NCBI GenBank assembly: GCA_026874595.1
Contig: CM049320.1
Span: forward strand, 35,126,214 to 35,190,213
Length of the DNA: 64,000 nucleotides
Reading direction: 5' to 3'
Source of the DNA: Sipunculus nudus
Taxonomy: Eukaryota > Annelida > Sipuncula > Golfingiida > Sipunculidae
Shown here one piece after another: positions 24,716 through 37,164 of the stretch. Below the pieces are notes generated by a model, which worked only from the letters and a program-made list of their open reading frames with translations, had not been told where the DNA came from and did not search any database. The stretch's first letter is position 1. Each line of letters starts with the position of its first letter. Both the position numbers and the translations under genes were made by a program.

Positions 24716-25887
24716 ATGGAGCGAGTACTACTGGCTTTGGGGCTGTTGACCCTTACTGTTGGAGCTGTACCAGCAAATATAGATACATCTCTAGACCTAG
24801 CCGTACCAGCAAACATAGTTAATTCTACAGATAATGGCGTTCCAGCAAACATGGTTAAATCTCCAGACGTTGCTTTACCAGCAAACACGGTTAACTCTCA
24901 AGATGCTGCTGAACCAGCAAACATAGTTAACTCTCAAGATGATGCTGAAACAGCAAACATGGTTTACTTTCAAGACAGTGCTGTACATGCAGCAAACATG
25001 GTTAATTCTCCAGAGGGTGCTGCACCAGCAAACATGGTTAAATCTCCGGACGGACGGATGACATACCAAGCCCAGCAGATATATATAACTCAGAACTTCA
25101 ACGGGAACGCGGGAACATTCCTGCCCCGTGGGCCAGGGGCAAACTCAAGCTTCAATTCAAACGGCATGATAAGCTTGCACAGAAAGCTTGATTATTTAAT
25201 CGCCAAGTATCAAGGGAAATCAAACGAAACTGACGTAGAACGGAATGGCACAGGTATTTTCAAGCCAACAGAAAAGTTATTCTCTCAACTTCGTAAGCAA
25301 ACCGACATAAACAGCGGGGTGCTCTTGAAAATGAACGAGCATATGGCGGAAACTATCAACAAGCTCGTCACGGCTCAAGCCAAGGATTCTTCGTCTTCTG
25401 ACGGCCAGGAGGTCATAAGGTCATTCAACGAGACTCTGCGTGAACTGGACGGGAAATTGGACGAGATCAGACGCTATGTAAGACGATCAGGTTGTGTCGG
25501 AAATGACACTGATGATGAAGATGAAATAAGCGGACCCACGCCAGTCGGTGAGTTGTGTTTATTGTAAGTCTTTCCCTTTCGACAACACTTTGACTTTATT
25601 TAAGCGGTCCTTGAAGTCAGAGAGCATATCCTATTAACATTCAATATCATTAAGGCTATTTTATGAGAGAAAAGACAACATACGATATTTAATTGTTATT
25701 GAATATATTATAACACGTAATGTTAGCAGGCTTAATAGATTAAATCTGACAATTTTCTTTACAGAAAGTTTAATCATGAGTGTTTATAAATTAATATGAT
25801 GGTTTCTAGAGGCATAACACTTGTTTAATCCATGAAATTTTATTTTGTTTTAAATGCTAAAATGAAGAAATAACTCGGAGCGTGCTA

Positions 25888-25927
<40 letters not shown>

Positions 25928-26626
25928 ATATATGCGTGTTTGTTTGTTTGTGTGTGTGTGTGTACATTTTATAAAAGTAATGTTTTCCTTATAACAGATT
26001 GTGAAGAAGTGTACCAGAGGGGCAAACGCACGTCTGGGGTCTATTCGATCAGACCAACAGGCGCCAGCCGTACCGTCAGAGTGTACTGCGAAATGTCCGA
26101 CCGGAAGTGGACAGTGCTCATGCGCAGATATGACGGAAAACTGGACTTCCAGCGTAACTGGCAAGAATACAAAGATGGCTTCGGTGCCGCTGAAGGCGAG
26201 TACTGGATTGGAAACGATAATATGCATTTCCTGACAACAGCCGGGCGGTATGACGCAAGATTTACTATGAAGAAATGGTACTCTTCAACCGAGGAGTATT
26301 CGGAATTCACCACCTTTTCAGTCGATTCAGAGTCATCTAAATACAGACTCAGTATCGATGGCGAGTCTGGTACTGCAACAAAAAATCGTATGAAATATCA
26401 CAACGGTGTGCCATTCACCACCAAAGACAGAAAAAATAACCAGTCCAGCACTAACTGTGCAGAGAGGTATGGCGGCGGCTGGTGGCACAAGAGCTGTTAT
26501 AACGCGTTTTTTACAGGTCCGTATCGCTACGGTTGCAAGTCATCACGTGATCACAAATGCATGACGTGGAACCACAATGACCCTTTGAAGGCAGCCAGTA
26601 TTAAAATCGCAAGGAAGAGAACCTAA
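24716..26626 (+). CDS. Secreted fibrinogen-related protein with 12-residue N-terminal repeats (two exons, 486 aa)
   Basis: Exon 1 is 24716-25547 and exon 2 is 25998-26626 (TAA), split by a GT..AG phase-1 intron. The joined codon gives Asp before Cys-Glu-Glu-Val. The ATG is in strong Kozak context (A at -3, G at +4). Order: signal peptide at residues 1-17/20 (MERVLLALGLLTLTVGA); eight 12-mer repeats at 18-114, consensus VPANMVNSPDGA, the seventh with one extra residue; a conserved Tyr-Gln-Ala-Gln-Gln linker; a Lys/Glu-rich, probably coiled-coil stalk (about 150-265) with Asn-Glu-Thr, Asn-Gly-Thr and Asn-Asp-Thr sequons; an acidic Asp-Asp-Glu-Asp-Glu hinge; then a fibrinogen C-terminal domain (278-486). 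The domain shows SGVYSI, YCEM, EYWIGNDNMHFLT, NCA and GGGWWHKSCY. The usual Asp-rich Ca site is altered to KDRKNN, and an extra Cys pair sits in YGCKSSRDHKCMTW. FReD lectins bind acetylated sugars or pathogen surfaces; that role is inferred. AATAAA follows at 26792. Confidence 0.9.
24767..25057 (+). repeat. 36-bp coding minisatellite, eight units
   Basis: In-frame tandem array in exon 1 encoding eight dodecamers. The most constant codons give Pro-Ala-Asn, a hydrophobic pair and Ser-x-Asp/Glu (GCAAACATGGTTAA-type core). Unit seven carries one extra codon. The antisense strand is also open across the array, which explains the Cys/Leu/Val-rich minus-strand ORFs there. The paralogue has five full units plus a stump. 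Confidence 0.9.
25548..25997 (+). other. Intron 1 of the first FReD gene (450 bp)
   Basis: Begins GTGAGTTG and ends TTTTCCTTATAACAG. It contains an (AT)n run (25890-25933) followed by TTTG/(TG)n ending just before the acceptor. The paralogous intron also has an (AT)n-(GT)n tract but is 1,126 bp long. Confidence 0.85.
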
Positions 26627-26791
26627 CTTCACTTTAGAACAGCTTTTTTTTTAAATTCAATATTTTGTTTCACCAAGACGTTATTCACCTGACATATATT
26701 TTCGTGTACGTACATCTCCCTCATATTTTATATGCGCACTGCCAAAACGCCTATAACTGAAAGCTTGCTTTTATATACATGTACAATGTGC

Positions 26792-26797
26792 AATAAA
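26792..26797 (+). terminator. Polyadenylation signal AATAAA
   Basis: First canonical hexamer, 166 bp after the stop codon of the first FReD gene. A second AATAAA follows at 26900-26905. Confidence 0.5.
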
Positions 26798-26909
26798 ATG
26801 ATGCACCCTGATAGATAAACGATTATATCTGAAATTATTCCTCTTTTATATATCTGTCGTAAAGTCGTATTATTTGCATGTCTCATTTAAATTTGTCTTA
26901 ATAAACCTA

Positions 26910-28440
<1,531 letters not shown>

Positions 28441-28454
28441 GGTTTGTTTCATAT

Positions 28455-29075
28455 TAACGGGGTTAAATATTCGCGATTTTTACATTTTCATTACCTTGCG
28501 AAACTTCTGATCTCGCGTTTCAACCGCTTCGCTATATATATAGAACAGCCAGCTTTATACTAGCAAGTCAGTTCGGTCTGCTTTTATATGCACCCCGTAA
28601 CACCCTCCTTTTTAAGAGCGTTCTGGTTTCAGAACAAGATCAATTATCCCAGGATTAATTATTCACTTTTGTTGAATAAGGTGGCGGTAATTACCCAGTT
28701 ACTTCAAACCACCATTTCCCCGGGCCACAAAGTTTGCCGTAATTTTGGACATGCCATCAATGTTACGAAGACATGGGAAAATATTCGGCCGATCCGGGAT
28801 TCGAACCCATGCGATGGCCTACATGTCCGGCGTTCCATTTAACCGCTTCGCTAGAAAAACAAAATTCACTAGATTTTTCATGCAACCCGTAACAATATAT
28901 ATACTTTATTTACTGCCATGTAGTTTTGGTTTGTTTAACACGCAGTGGTACAACATATTATTTGGGATGGGAGGGGGCCATTCGAAAACTGATTAAATGA
29001 TAGCAAGCATTCAAGAAGTTGAATATTTGCGACATTTCATTATTCGTTATTTTGTAATATGGATAAATTTTCGCA
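28455..29075. repeat. Diverged relative of the TTCGCGA MITE
   Basis: The left end ACGGGGTTAAATATTCGCGATTTT and the right end TTTTGTAATATGGATAAATTTTCGCAG correspond to pieces of the element at 20958-21326. It contains a tRNA-like segment (28787-28853) and two copies of AACCGCTTCGCTA (28520 and 28840). Confidence 0.35.
28787..28853 (-). repeat. tRNA-derived (SINE-like) promoter segment
   Basis: On the minus strand, TAGCGAAGCGG matches an RNA polymerase III A box and GGTTCGAATCCC matches a B box (28795-28806), at tRNA-like spacing. The acceptor stem does not pair (5' GTTTTTC against 3' ATCGGCC) and the T stem has a mismatch, so this is a tRNA-derived repeat, not a functional tRNA. Confidence 0.5.
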
Positions 29076-29079
29076 GTCA

Positions 29080-30285
29080 TTTCTTCCACAAGCCATTATC
29101 AAATTATTAGATTACAGTAAGTTTGTTCATAAATATAAGTAAAATTTAATACTTGTCCACCTTTACTTACTTATTATATTATTGTTCACCCAGTCCAAGA
29201 ATAAACTGTTATGACATAAATAAATTAATGCTTTCTTGGCCCATACCTAAGAATCTTTTAATAAATCACTTGTGAACAAGAGAAGATTTATGTGGGCATT
29301 TTATAAAATATTATTTTTATACTCCACGATTTGATCCTTTTCGAGGTTGTCCCTAAATTTGAAACATACTATACAAAATCTAAACCGGTCAATAACTCAC
29401 TTCGATGACCTGTGAGTCCAACTTGGCTACACAAAGTCGATGTGACATTGTGCGTATATATATAGAACTGAGTGTTGATCAAGTGAACTCAATTCCCCTC
29501 GACTTGAATTTAAATGAATTGACTCGGACAGCAGCAGCGCTAAATTTAAGACTGGTTGTATACTAACACACAGTAAGATACTAATAATATATATAATTAA
29601 TGCTGATATAGATACTGTGAAAATGATTAGATATATATTTTACGGCCATTTTGAATGACGTCAACCACATTCATATTGTTTACTGATCAGCCCTAGATAA
29701 TTGTAATTGTTTATTCAAGGAAGTGTGCTATTTGACTATAGTTAAATGCCAGGGCTGGTAAAGGTTCAGTCAGTTTGTGGCCAGGAATAACAAAAATATG
29801 AACACGTGATGCTGTAATTTATCTAATTACCAGATGGTGTCTCAATTTGTTACACGGGGTGTTATTCTCACCCATTAATACGTGTACTACATGACATTAA
29901 ATATACTTGCTTATTTAAACTGCAGTTGTGTTCGTCATTATCTTTTGTTTTCTTAATGTATATATGTCCGTGTACGGGTTTATAGCGTATTCAGATCAAG
30001 AATAAATATGTTGACCTAAACCGTCCGGAGAAAGTTGGGATTTTTCCGCGATTAAAAAAATATTGACTGTTTACAAATGATTCCGACCTATTAGTCACAG
30101 CTTATTTATAAATGCGTGTTTTCATGGAAAGAAATGGTGTTAAAACGTAACTGTGCCATCCGGATGTAAAAAGCCGACATATTTGAGTATTATTTGAGAT
30201 GTTTACTTGAAACCTCTTTAAGGACATTGCCAGATGGATGTAGTAAATGTAGTAAAATGTATTCATGTATTCGGAAAACTGAGGG

Positions 30286-30324
<39 letters not shown>

Positions 30325-30880
30325 AAGACCAGAATTATCAATTTAAATGTTTTCATATATGAAAGACCCCCCCCCCCCCCCATGCAAGAATTCCCCTCTC
30401 CCGTTGTCCCAAACCCAATTTTACTGTGTTTCCGGGCCAACGTAAGTTAGGCTTGTATCTTTTTTTTCACAGTTTTATATGCATACATATAGATGTAGAA
30501 ACATTTTAGCATCACTATTTTGGTGACGTTTCCTTAGTTAAGAGATTTTATTTTAATTTAAAAAAATAAATGGCGTGTATTTTTGTTATCTTTGATAAGT
30601 GCGCTCCTGTTTTTCAGCTTGTGTCATATTCTAAGATAACCATTAATGCCTGTACACCTCCACCCCATCCCTTTCTGTATCCGCCTTGTTTCTGGGTCCG
30701 ACCAATTTTTTTCACTTTTGCATTATTCATATAATTTTAACTGTGTATCAATTCCCTGCTTCAATGATTCTAGATCCATTCCGGTTTTTTATTCAGCAAT
30801 TCCATCATCATATATAAAGCGTATCGTCTAAGGGGGTTGAGACGGTAAAACATGCGGGGACACATCGCCAGGTAGAAAGT
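29080..30880. other. Non-coding, with (GA)n and poly-C
   Basis: A (GA)n run at about 30291-30322 and a poly-C run at 30367-30380. No ORF with a recognisable domain. The last ~20 bases enter the promoter region of the second FReD gene. Confidence 0.55.
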
Positions 30881-30914
30881 TGCGACAGAGTTTCGGGTGT
30901 CACAACTTTCCCAC

Positions 30915-30922
30915 TGACGTCA
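30915..30922 (+). promoter_or_regulatory. CRE-like palindrome TGACGTCA, second FReD gene
   Basis: Lies 151 bp upstream of the ATG in the same local context as in the first gene (GGGTGT..CAACTTT, then CCACTGACGTCA, then CAAGCTGC). Upstream of it the two loci are not obviously alignable, so this is the most conserved promoter block. Confidence 0.5.
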
Positions 30923-31065
30923 GTAACTGGCTCAACAAGCTGCTTATCGTTAAAAGGCCGGTACCCTGTACTGTGCCAGCCCAGCGCTTGTGTAAGGAGA
31001 CACGTGAGACACAGAGCAGCGCAGCACTGGGATTACATTTATTGTGTGCGCGGCTGCTTGTAAGG

Positions 31066-32236
31066 ATGGAGCGGATATTTCTGACTGTAGTACTGTTGAC
31101 CATTACTGTTGGTGCTGTACCAGCTCTGGACGTTGCTGTACAAGCAAACATGGATAACTCTCAAGACGGTACCGAACCAGCAAACATAGTTTACTCTCAA
31201 GATAATACTGAACCAGCAAACTTGGAATACTCTCAAGAGGTTGCTGCACCAGCAAACATGGACAAATCTCCAGAGGGTGCTGTACAAGCAAACATGGTCA
31301 AATCTCAGGACGGTCGAATGACATATCAAGCCCAGCAGATGTATATAACTCAGAATTTTAACGGGAATACGGGATCACTCATCCCGAGAGGTCCAGGAAC
31401 AAACTCAAGTTTCGGTTTTAACAGTATGATCGGCCTGCACCGAAAGCTTGATTTTCTAATTGAAAAGTTTCAAAGGAAATCTAACGAAACTGAAGAAGAT
31501 ATTAAACGCAATCGCACGGATGTGTTCAAGCCAACAGAAAAACTCTTCTCTCACCTCAGAAAACAAACCGATATAAACACGGAGGTGCTCTTGAAAATGG
31601 CCGAGCATATGTCGCAAGCTATAAGCAGCCTCGTAAGGGCTCAAGCAAAGGATTCGTCGTCTGCTGACGGCCAGGAAGTCATAAGGTCATTCAACGAGAC
31701 TCTACGGGACCTGGAAGGGAAACTGGACGAGATCAGACGCCATGTCAGACGATCAGGTTGTATCGGAAATGATACTGATGATGAAGATGAAATAAGCGGA
31801 CCAACGCCAGTCGGTGAGTTATGGTTGATTTAAAACCTATAAAACCTAGTCTTTCCAACATAGACTAGGATTTCATATATGTAAATAATTTATGTGTGTG
31901 TGTGTGGGGGGGGGGGGGGGCTTTCTTAGGTCATCGAACATGCAAAACCATCGATGTTTTCTTTTTTTTTTCCCTATATTTTTTCTTGACCTTTAGGCAA
32001 ACTATTAGTCAAAGGCGACATATTTGCACCTGATACTGTGGTAGTTGTCTTATACCTTGACGTAACATGTATCAGCTGCAGCTATTTCTCTATTATCGCT
32101 CACATACCGGTGACGGTATAGGCTTGAAGATATCGCATTGCGATTGCAAACACCTAGTTATATATTTGTTCTGGAATTATGGTAAAAATAGATTGTACGG
32201 TTCATATAGTAAGCGTTCATTTAACTGATATCCGGG

Positions 32237-32298
<62 letters not shown>

Positions 32299-33568
32299 AT
32301 GTGTGTGTGTGTGTGTGTATAGAATGCGTGAAGCCGTGTTAGTGTCTTAGTGTATAGTTAACAGGATGAAGACATCTGGTAGTGCAAGTCCATGATTATG
32401 AATAGAGATAATCCATACATTAATGGTATGTTTAATGATATATTATGTATGAGAAAGTTTACGTATAAGTTGATGACGTTCGTGTATTACTTGGTATTAC
32501 AATTATGTGTAAGCCTGAGAAGTGATCTCACAAGACGGCGGTATCAGTGGCGAGAATGTGCACGTATGCGCGAGGAATGCAGATATATATGCAGCCGATT
32601 TCTATACCTTTCCATTTGACACCTGATAAAGGAGCTATAAGCTTCCAAAGCTCGTGAATGAAATATACAGTTAGTCAACACTAAGTCGTCTTCGTCCTGG
32701 TATCTATAAAACTGGTCCATATTGTAATAACAGCCCATATTGTAATAAAAACGACGCGGTAAATTGGAAATCGCGATTGCATCACTGCCGATGACATTCA
32801 TATACATGTTTATTACTATAATATCATGACCCAACCTTACTGAGATAAGGATATAGCTTAATAACCAAATTTCAGGCCCTTGGTCAACGATATATAAATT
32901 AAAACTTGTATAATATATTAAGCTTTTTCTATTGCTTAGATTGCGAGGAAGTGTACCAGAGGGGCAAACGCACGTCTGGGGTGTACTCGATCAGACCAAC
33001 AGGCGCCAACCGTACCGTCAGAGTGTACTGCGAAATGTCCGACCGGAAGTGGACAGCGCTTATGCGCAGGTTTGACGGAAAATTGGACTTTAAGCGCAGT
33101 TGGCAAGAATACAAAGATGGCTTCGGTTCCGCTGAAGGCGAGTACTGGATCGGGAACGATAACATGCATTTCCTGACAACAGCTGGGCGGTATGACGCAA
33201 GATTTACTATGAAGAAATGGAACTCTTCAACCGAGGAGTATTCGGAATTCACCACCTTTTCAGTCGGTTCAGAGTCATCTAAATACAGACTCAGTATCGA
33301 TGGCGAGTCTGGTACTGCAACAAAAAATCGTATGAAATATCACAACGGTGTGCCTTTCACCACCAAAGACAGAAAAAATAACCAGTCCAGCAGCAACTGT
33401 GCACAGAAATATGGCGGCGGCTGGTGGCACAAGAATTGTTATTTCGCTTTCTTAACTGGTCCGTATCGGTACGACTGTAAGTCATCACGTGATCACAAAT
33501 GCATGACGTGGAACCACAATGACCCCTTGAAGGCGGCCAGTATAAAAATTGCAAGGAGAGGATACTAA
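31066..33568 (+). CDS. Secreted fibrinogen-related protein, paralogue (two exons, 458 aa)
   Basis: Exon 1 is 31066-31813 and exon 2 is 32940-33568 (TAA), with the same phase-1 intron position as the first gene. The reading frame stays open upstream to 30880, but MERIFLTVVLLTITVGA is a clear signal peptide whose ATG has A at -3 and G at +4, so that start is chosen. Then come a stump repeat (VPALDVA), five full 12-mers (residues 25-84), the Tyr-Gln-Ala-Gln-Gln linker, a Lys/Glu-rich stalk two residues longer than in the paralogue, the acidic hinge, and a FReD at 250-458. The FReD differs from the paralogue at 18 of 209 positions by direct comparison. It has the altered Ca-site motif (KDRKNN) and the extra Cys pair (YDCKSSRDHKCMTW). 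Two sequons are gained (Asn-Arg-Thr, Asn-Ser-Ser). Both copies look intact. The role is probably recognition of microbial or self glycans; this is inference. Confidence 0.9.
31117..31317 (+). repeat. 36-bp coding minisatellite, five units plus a stump
   Basis: In-frame array encoding a truncated first unit and five dodecamers, which end with the same Val-Lys-Ser-x-Asp-Gly-Arg as in the paralogue. Compared with the first gene the array is 30 codons shorter. Confidence 0.9.
31814..32939 (+). other. Intron 1 of the second FReD gene (1,126 bp)
   Basis: Starts GTGAGTTA and ends TTGCTTAG. It has a (GT)n-poly-G tract at about 31891-31921 and an (AT)n-(GT)n tract at 32239-32320. About 620 bp after that tract have no counterpart in the shorter paralogous intron. 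Confidence 0.85.
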
Positions 33569-34114
33569 CTTTGTATTAAAATGTCTATGTAAACACCTTT
33601 CCTCCGTGAAAACATCGTTGATATAATTAATGCTACGCACGATTTTTATTTGACATAGCCTTTGTATATTATGGAGAAAATCATTGTAACGCCCATAAAA
33701 ACCTTCAGAGAAAACTAATCCAAGAATGTGATAGATAACTGAGTAAAGGTTAAACTAATTACTTAACCTCTCTAGTTAGAGAGCTAGAGAATAAGACTAT
33801 ATCTGTAATTGGCCTTCGCGATACCCCTGTAGTATCAGCTCCATTTAGTGAGTTTATATATGTTTATTGTTAGTTGTACTTATCTTTATATGGTTAGAAT
33901 GTAAAAGTATGAAAACAAAAAATATCTCAATCGTATTTTCTCTCTTATTTTATATGACAGTGTTTCTTAGCGTGCGTGTCTTTAATATTTGCATATGGTA
34001 ATGTTGAAAGAAAAAAAGCGTTAACTTTTACCCCACAATATCTGTATGTATCTGAAATCTGAAATGAATAAGACTTTATATGGACACATGCAGAAAATGA
34101 CACAAGCTGTAAGG

Positions 34115-34180
<66 letters not shown>

Positions 34181-35623
34181 ACAAAAATATTGATGTCCAA
34201 TTATACTATACAGTTGTTGTCCGCCAATTTACCCATTATAAAAGACACGCGACACATTTATGAAATCATTAACTCGAAATGCATAAATATATTATGAAAA
34301 CCTGATACAAAATATTTTAAATAATATACATTTCTCTCATATTTATCGATCGAACAAATGCGTGTACCTGTTTCACATATAAGTTTTCTAGTACGCATTT
34401 CATCACAATATGAAATACTGTACATTTAAGATGTGTGAAATGATGCATACGTTAAATCTTGACCTCGCCTCAACAGAATGAGCAGAAAGAGATCAGGAAA
34501 CATTTAATCTTTTAATGTATCACATATTTGCGCTTGATGGAATTCATGAAAATACATCATACAACAAAACAGAATGCATGATGTATCTCCTCCGGGAACC
34601 TCCGTACAAACCACTGGGGCAAAACATAAAAGAGTCTATTAACATATGGGAAGGGTCGGCCCGTATCACCCTCCACTTCACACGCATCCTTCATTTAGCT
34701 TTGAGGCGAGAGATTTTCTGATCAAAACCAGACATGCGGCCCTTTATGCATGTGTATCCTCAACTATCTACCAACAGTAATTTGCTGTCAGCACAAATGC
34801 ACAACGACTCTGTCAAGTTCAGTCACTTTTGGTTATATTTATGGTTTTATAGAATTGCCGGTTAAGCCAAATATCACCTTGCTCTAAACTAGTTCGAAGA
34901 CAAAGATGACCAACGGGGAAGAAACCCGCCTGTCCATATGTTGTCATGCACCTTGGTTTCTTAGTGCATGTTCAGCTCATCTGAGTTTATCAATTTCGTT
35001 TAGTTGTGGCGTTTTAAAGACTTAACTTTAATGACATTATCTATTCTTGGTCTAAAATACTAGCAGATCCAAGGGGTCCAGGGTTGCATGGACCTCTCTT
35101 TTGGATCCCCGCGACCTTCTTTGAGAGCTTCAAGCTTCATTGTTGATCGAAATGCCTTGCATGTTTTATTCCCCTAATGGCGAGGACGCAAATGCTACAT
35201 AGTTCCCACCTCCTCTCAAATACTAAAGTGACATGACCCATGTTCCGCAGAAAAAAAAACAACATGGCTAATAGAAGTGCGGTTTTATCACAGCCGGGAC
35301 AAACGGACAGGCAGACAAAATAGAAATACTCCCTTATATATTTCCTTTTACAGGAGCCAATAATTGAATACAGCATTGGAAACTAGAGCTAATGAAGAAA
35401 AAAACTTATATAAATATATATATATATATATAACCAGGTTTATATGTATGTATTATATGTATATAAACATGTTATATGTTCAATATTAAATTGCAGTAAT
35501 TAAAATTTGTACCATAGGCCACGCTTGTTGAGGACCCAGCTGTTACTGTTACTTTTTTTAGTTAATCTGCTCCACCTTAGCTGTATCGAGCACTTTACTG
35601 CAAAGACTGGAACCTACTTAGCA

Positions 35624-35677
<54 letters not shown>

Positions 35678-35760
35678 CCTATATTATCAAATTCGCCAGC
35701 TGCTATATATGATACCCTAAAAGAGGTTAAACTAGGAATCCATGGGTCTCGACGCTCAGC
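33569..35760. other. Non-coding, three microsatellites and a GGATCC-element fragment
   Basis: (GT)n-(GA)n at 34118-34174, and (AT)n at 35417-35433 and 35622-35675. At 35065-35115, CAGATCCAAGGGGTCCAGGG and TTGGATCCCC resemble the GGATCC MITE ends of 19171-19367. An ATTAAA at 33575 is too close to the stop codon to be a convincing poly(A) signal. Confidence 0.5.
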
Positions 35761-35761
35761 T

Positions 35762-37160
35762 GCATTTGTCTATAAGGATATATGTTTATGAGGTTTTCCA
35801 AAATATTGGTCCTGTGATCAGTTTGAAGCCAACCTGTCTACCCAACTGGAGTTATCATCCATAAAATAATTTGTAAATGGATGGGCCCTGTGACCTTAAC
35901 CTTTGACCTAGTGACCCCAAATCAAAAGGAAACTTCCCCTATTGGCAGATGCACCACATGTCGACGATGGAAGGATTGGGATCAAAAGTGTGGCTTAAAA
36001 TTCATCCTCAATCTTTCTAAAGTATTGGGTCCTGTGACCTTGACCTTTGATCGCATGACCCCAGAATCAACATTTCTTTACTTTAATATTTGAAACCAAA
36101 CTAGTGTTATCATCTGAAACTAATATATGGACAGATGGCCCCCATGGCCTTGACCTTTAACCTTGTGACCCAAAAATCCATTAGTTACTCCCACTATAAG
36201 CAGGTGAGCAACACCTGGAAGATAGAAGGTTTGGGACAGAAAGTTTGGCTAAAAATACATCAACAATCTTTTTAGGGAAGTGAGTCCTGTGACCTTGACC
36301 TCTGGCCAAATGACCCGAAAATCAAAAGGGTTCTTACATTATTGGTGGGATATATATATAAAAAAAAATTATTCAACCAATATGTCAATCCACACTGGAG
36401 TTATCATCCAGAAACAACAATGTGGACAAATGGGCCCCTGTGACCATGACCTTTGATCTTTTTGACCCCAAATCAATCAGATTCTTCCCCTATTGGCAGC
36501 TCAGCTATATGTGCAACATGGAAGGTTTGGGATAAAAAGTTTGGCTTAAAATGCATCCACAATCCTTCTAAATAAGTGGGTACTGTGAACTTGACCTTTG
36601 ACCTCATGACCCCAAAATTGAACAGAATCTTCCCAGTTGGCAGGTTATCAATATCTTGAAGATGGATGGTTTGCGATGAAAAGTTTGGCTTCAAATGCAT
36701 ATGCATTCTTTTAAAAGAAATGAGTCCTTTGATCTTGACCTTTGATCGTTGGACCCCAAAATCGATTCGGTTCTTACTTTAGTGGTGAGTCATATATAAG
36801 TTAAGTTTGAAACCAATATGTCAAACCAAACTTAAGTTATCATCTGGGAACTAATATGTGAACAGATGGCCCCTGTGACCTTGACCTTTGACCATGTGAC
36901 CCCAAATTCATTTTTGCTCTCCCCGTACTGGCAAGTCAGCTAAATGCGCAAAATGGAAAGTTTGGGATGAAAAGCTTGGCTTAAAATGCAGCCATAATCT
37001 TTTTAAATAAGTCCTGTGACCTTTACCTATGACCTCGTGACCCAAAAATCATATAGGTTCTGGCTTTAATGGTGGGCCATACGTAAGTCAAGTTTGAAAT
37101 CCATGTGTCCATACAACCTGGAGTTATTATCAGAAAAAAAATGTGTGAGGGACGGATGGA
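35762..37160. repeat. Tandem array of ~145-bp alternating units with TGACCTTGACCTTTGACC
   Basis: Eight occurrences of variants of TGTGACCTTGACCTTTGACC (near 35889, 36032, 36147, 36288, 36438, 36584, 36733 and 36876, with a further weaker one near 37015) recur about every 141-152 bp. Two unit types alternate. One contains CTATTGGCAG..GGAAGGTTTGGGAT..AAAGTTTGGCTTAAAATGCA. The other contains TTTGAAACCAA..GTTATCATC..ATATGTGGACAGATGGCC. The higher-order period is therefore about 290 bp. The conserved word contains direct repeats of the nuclear-receptor half site AGGTCA on the other strand. Confidence 0.85.
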
Positions 37161-37164
37161 CAGA

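Noticed and set aside
24875-25069. Minus-strand Val/Cys/Trp repeats opposite FReD exon 1 (and similar at 31039-31329)
   Set aside because: Antisense shadow of the in-frame 36-bp minisatellite; the sense strand has signal peptide, splice sites and a domain.
28787-28853. Possible functional tRNA gene
   Set aside because: A and B boxes fit, but the acceptor stem does not pair and the T stem is mismatched, so it was called tRNA-derived repeat.
30880-31065. Upstream in-frame extension of the second FReD gene
   Set aside because: It begins at a non-ATG codon and runs through the promoter block; the internal ATG gives a clean signal peptide matching the paralogue.
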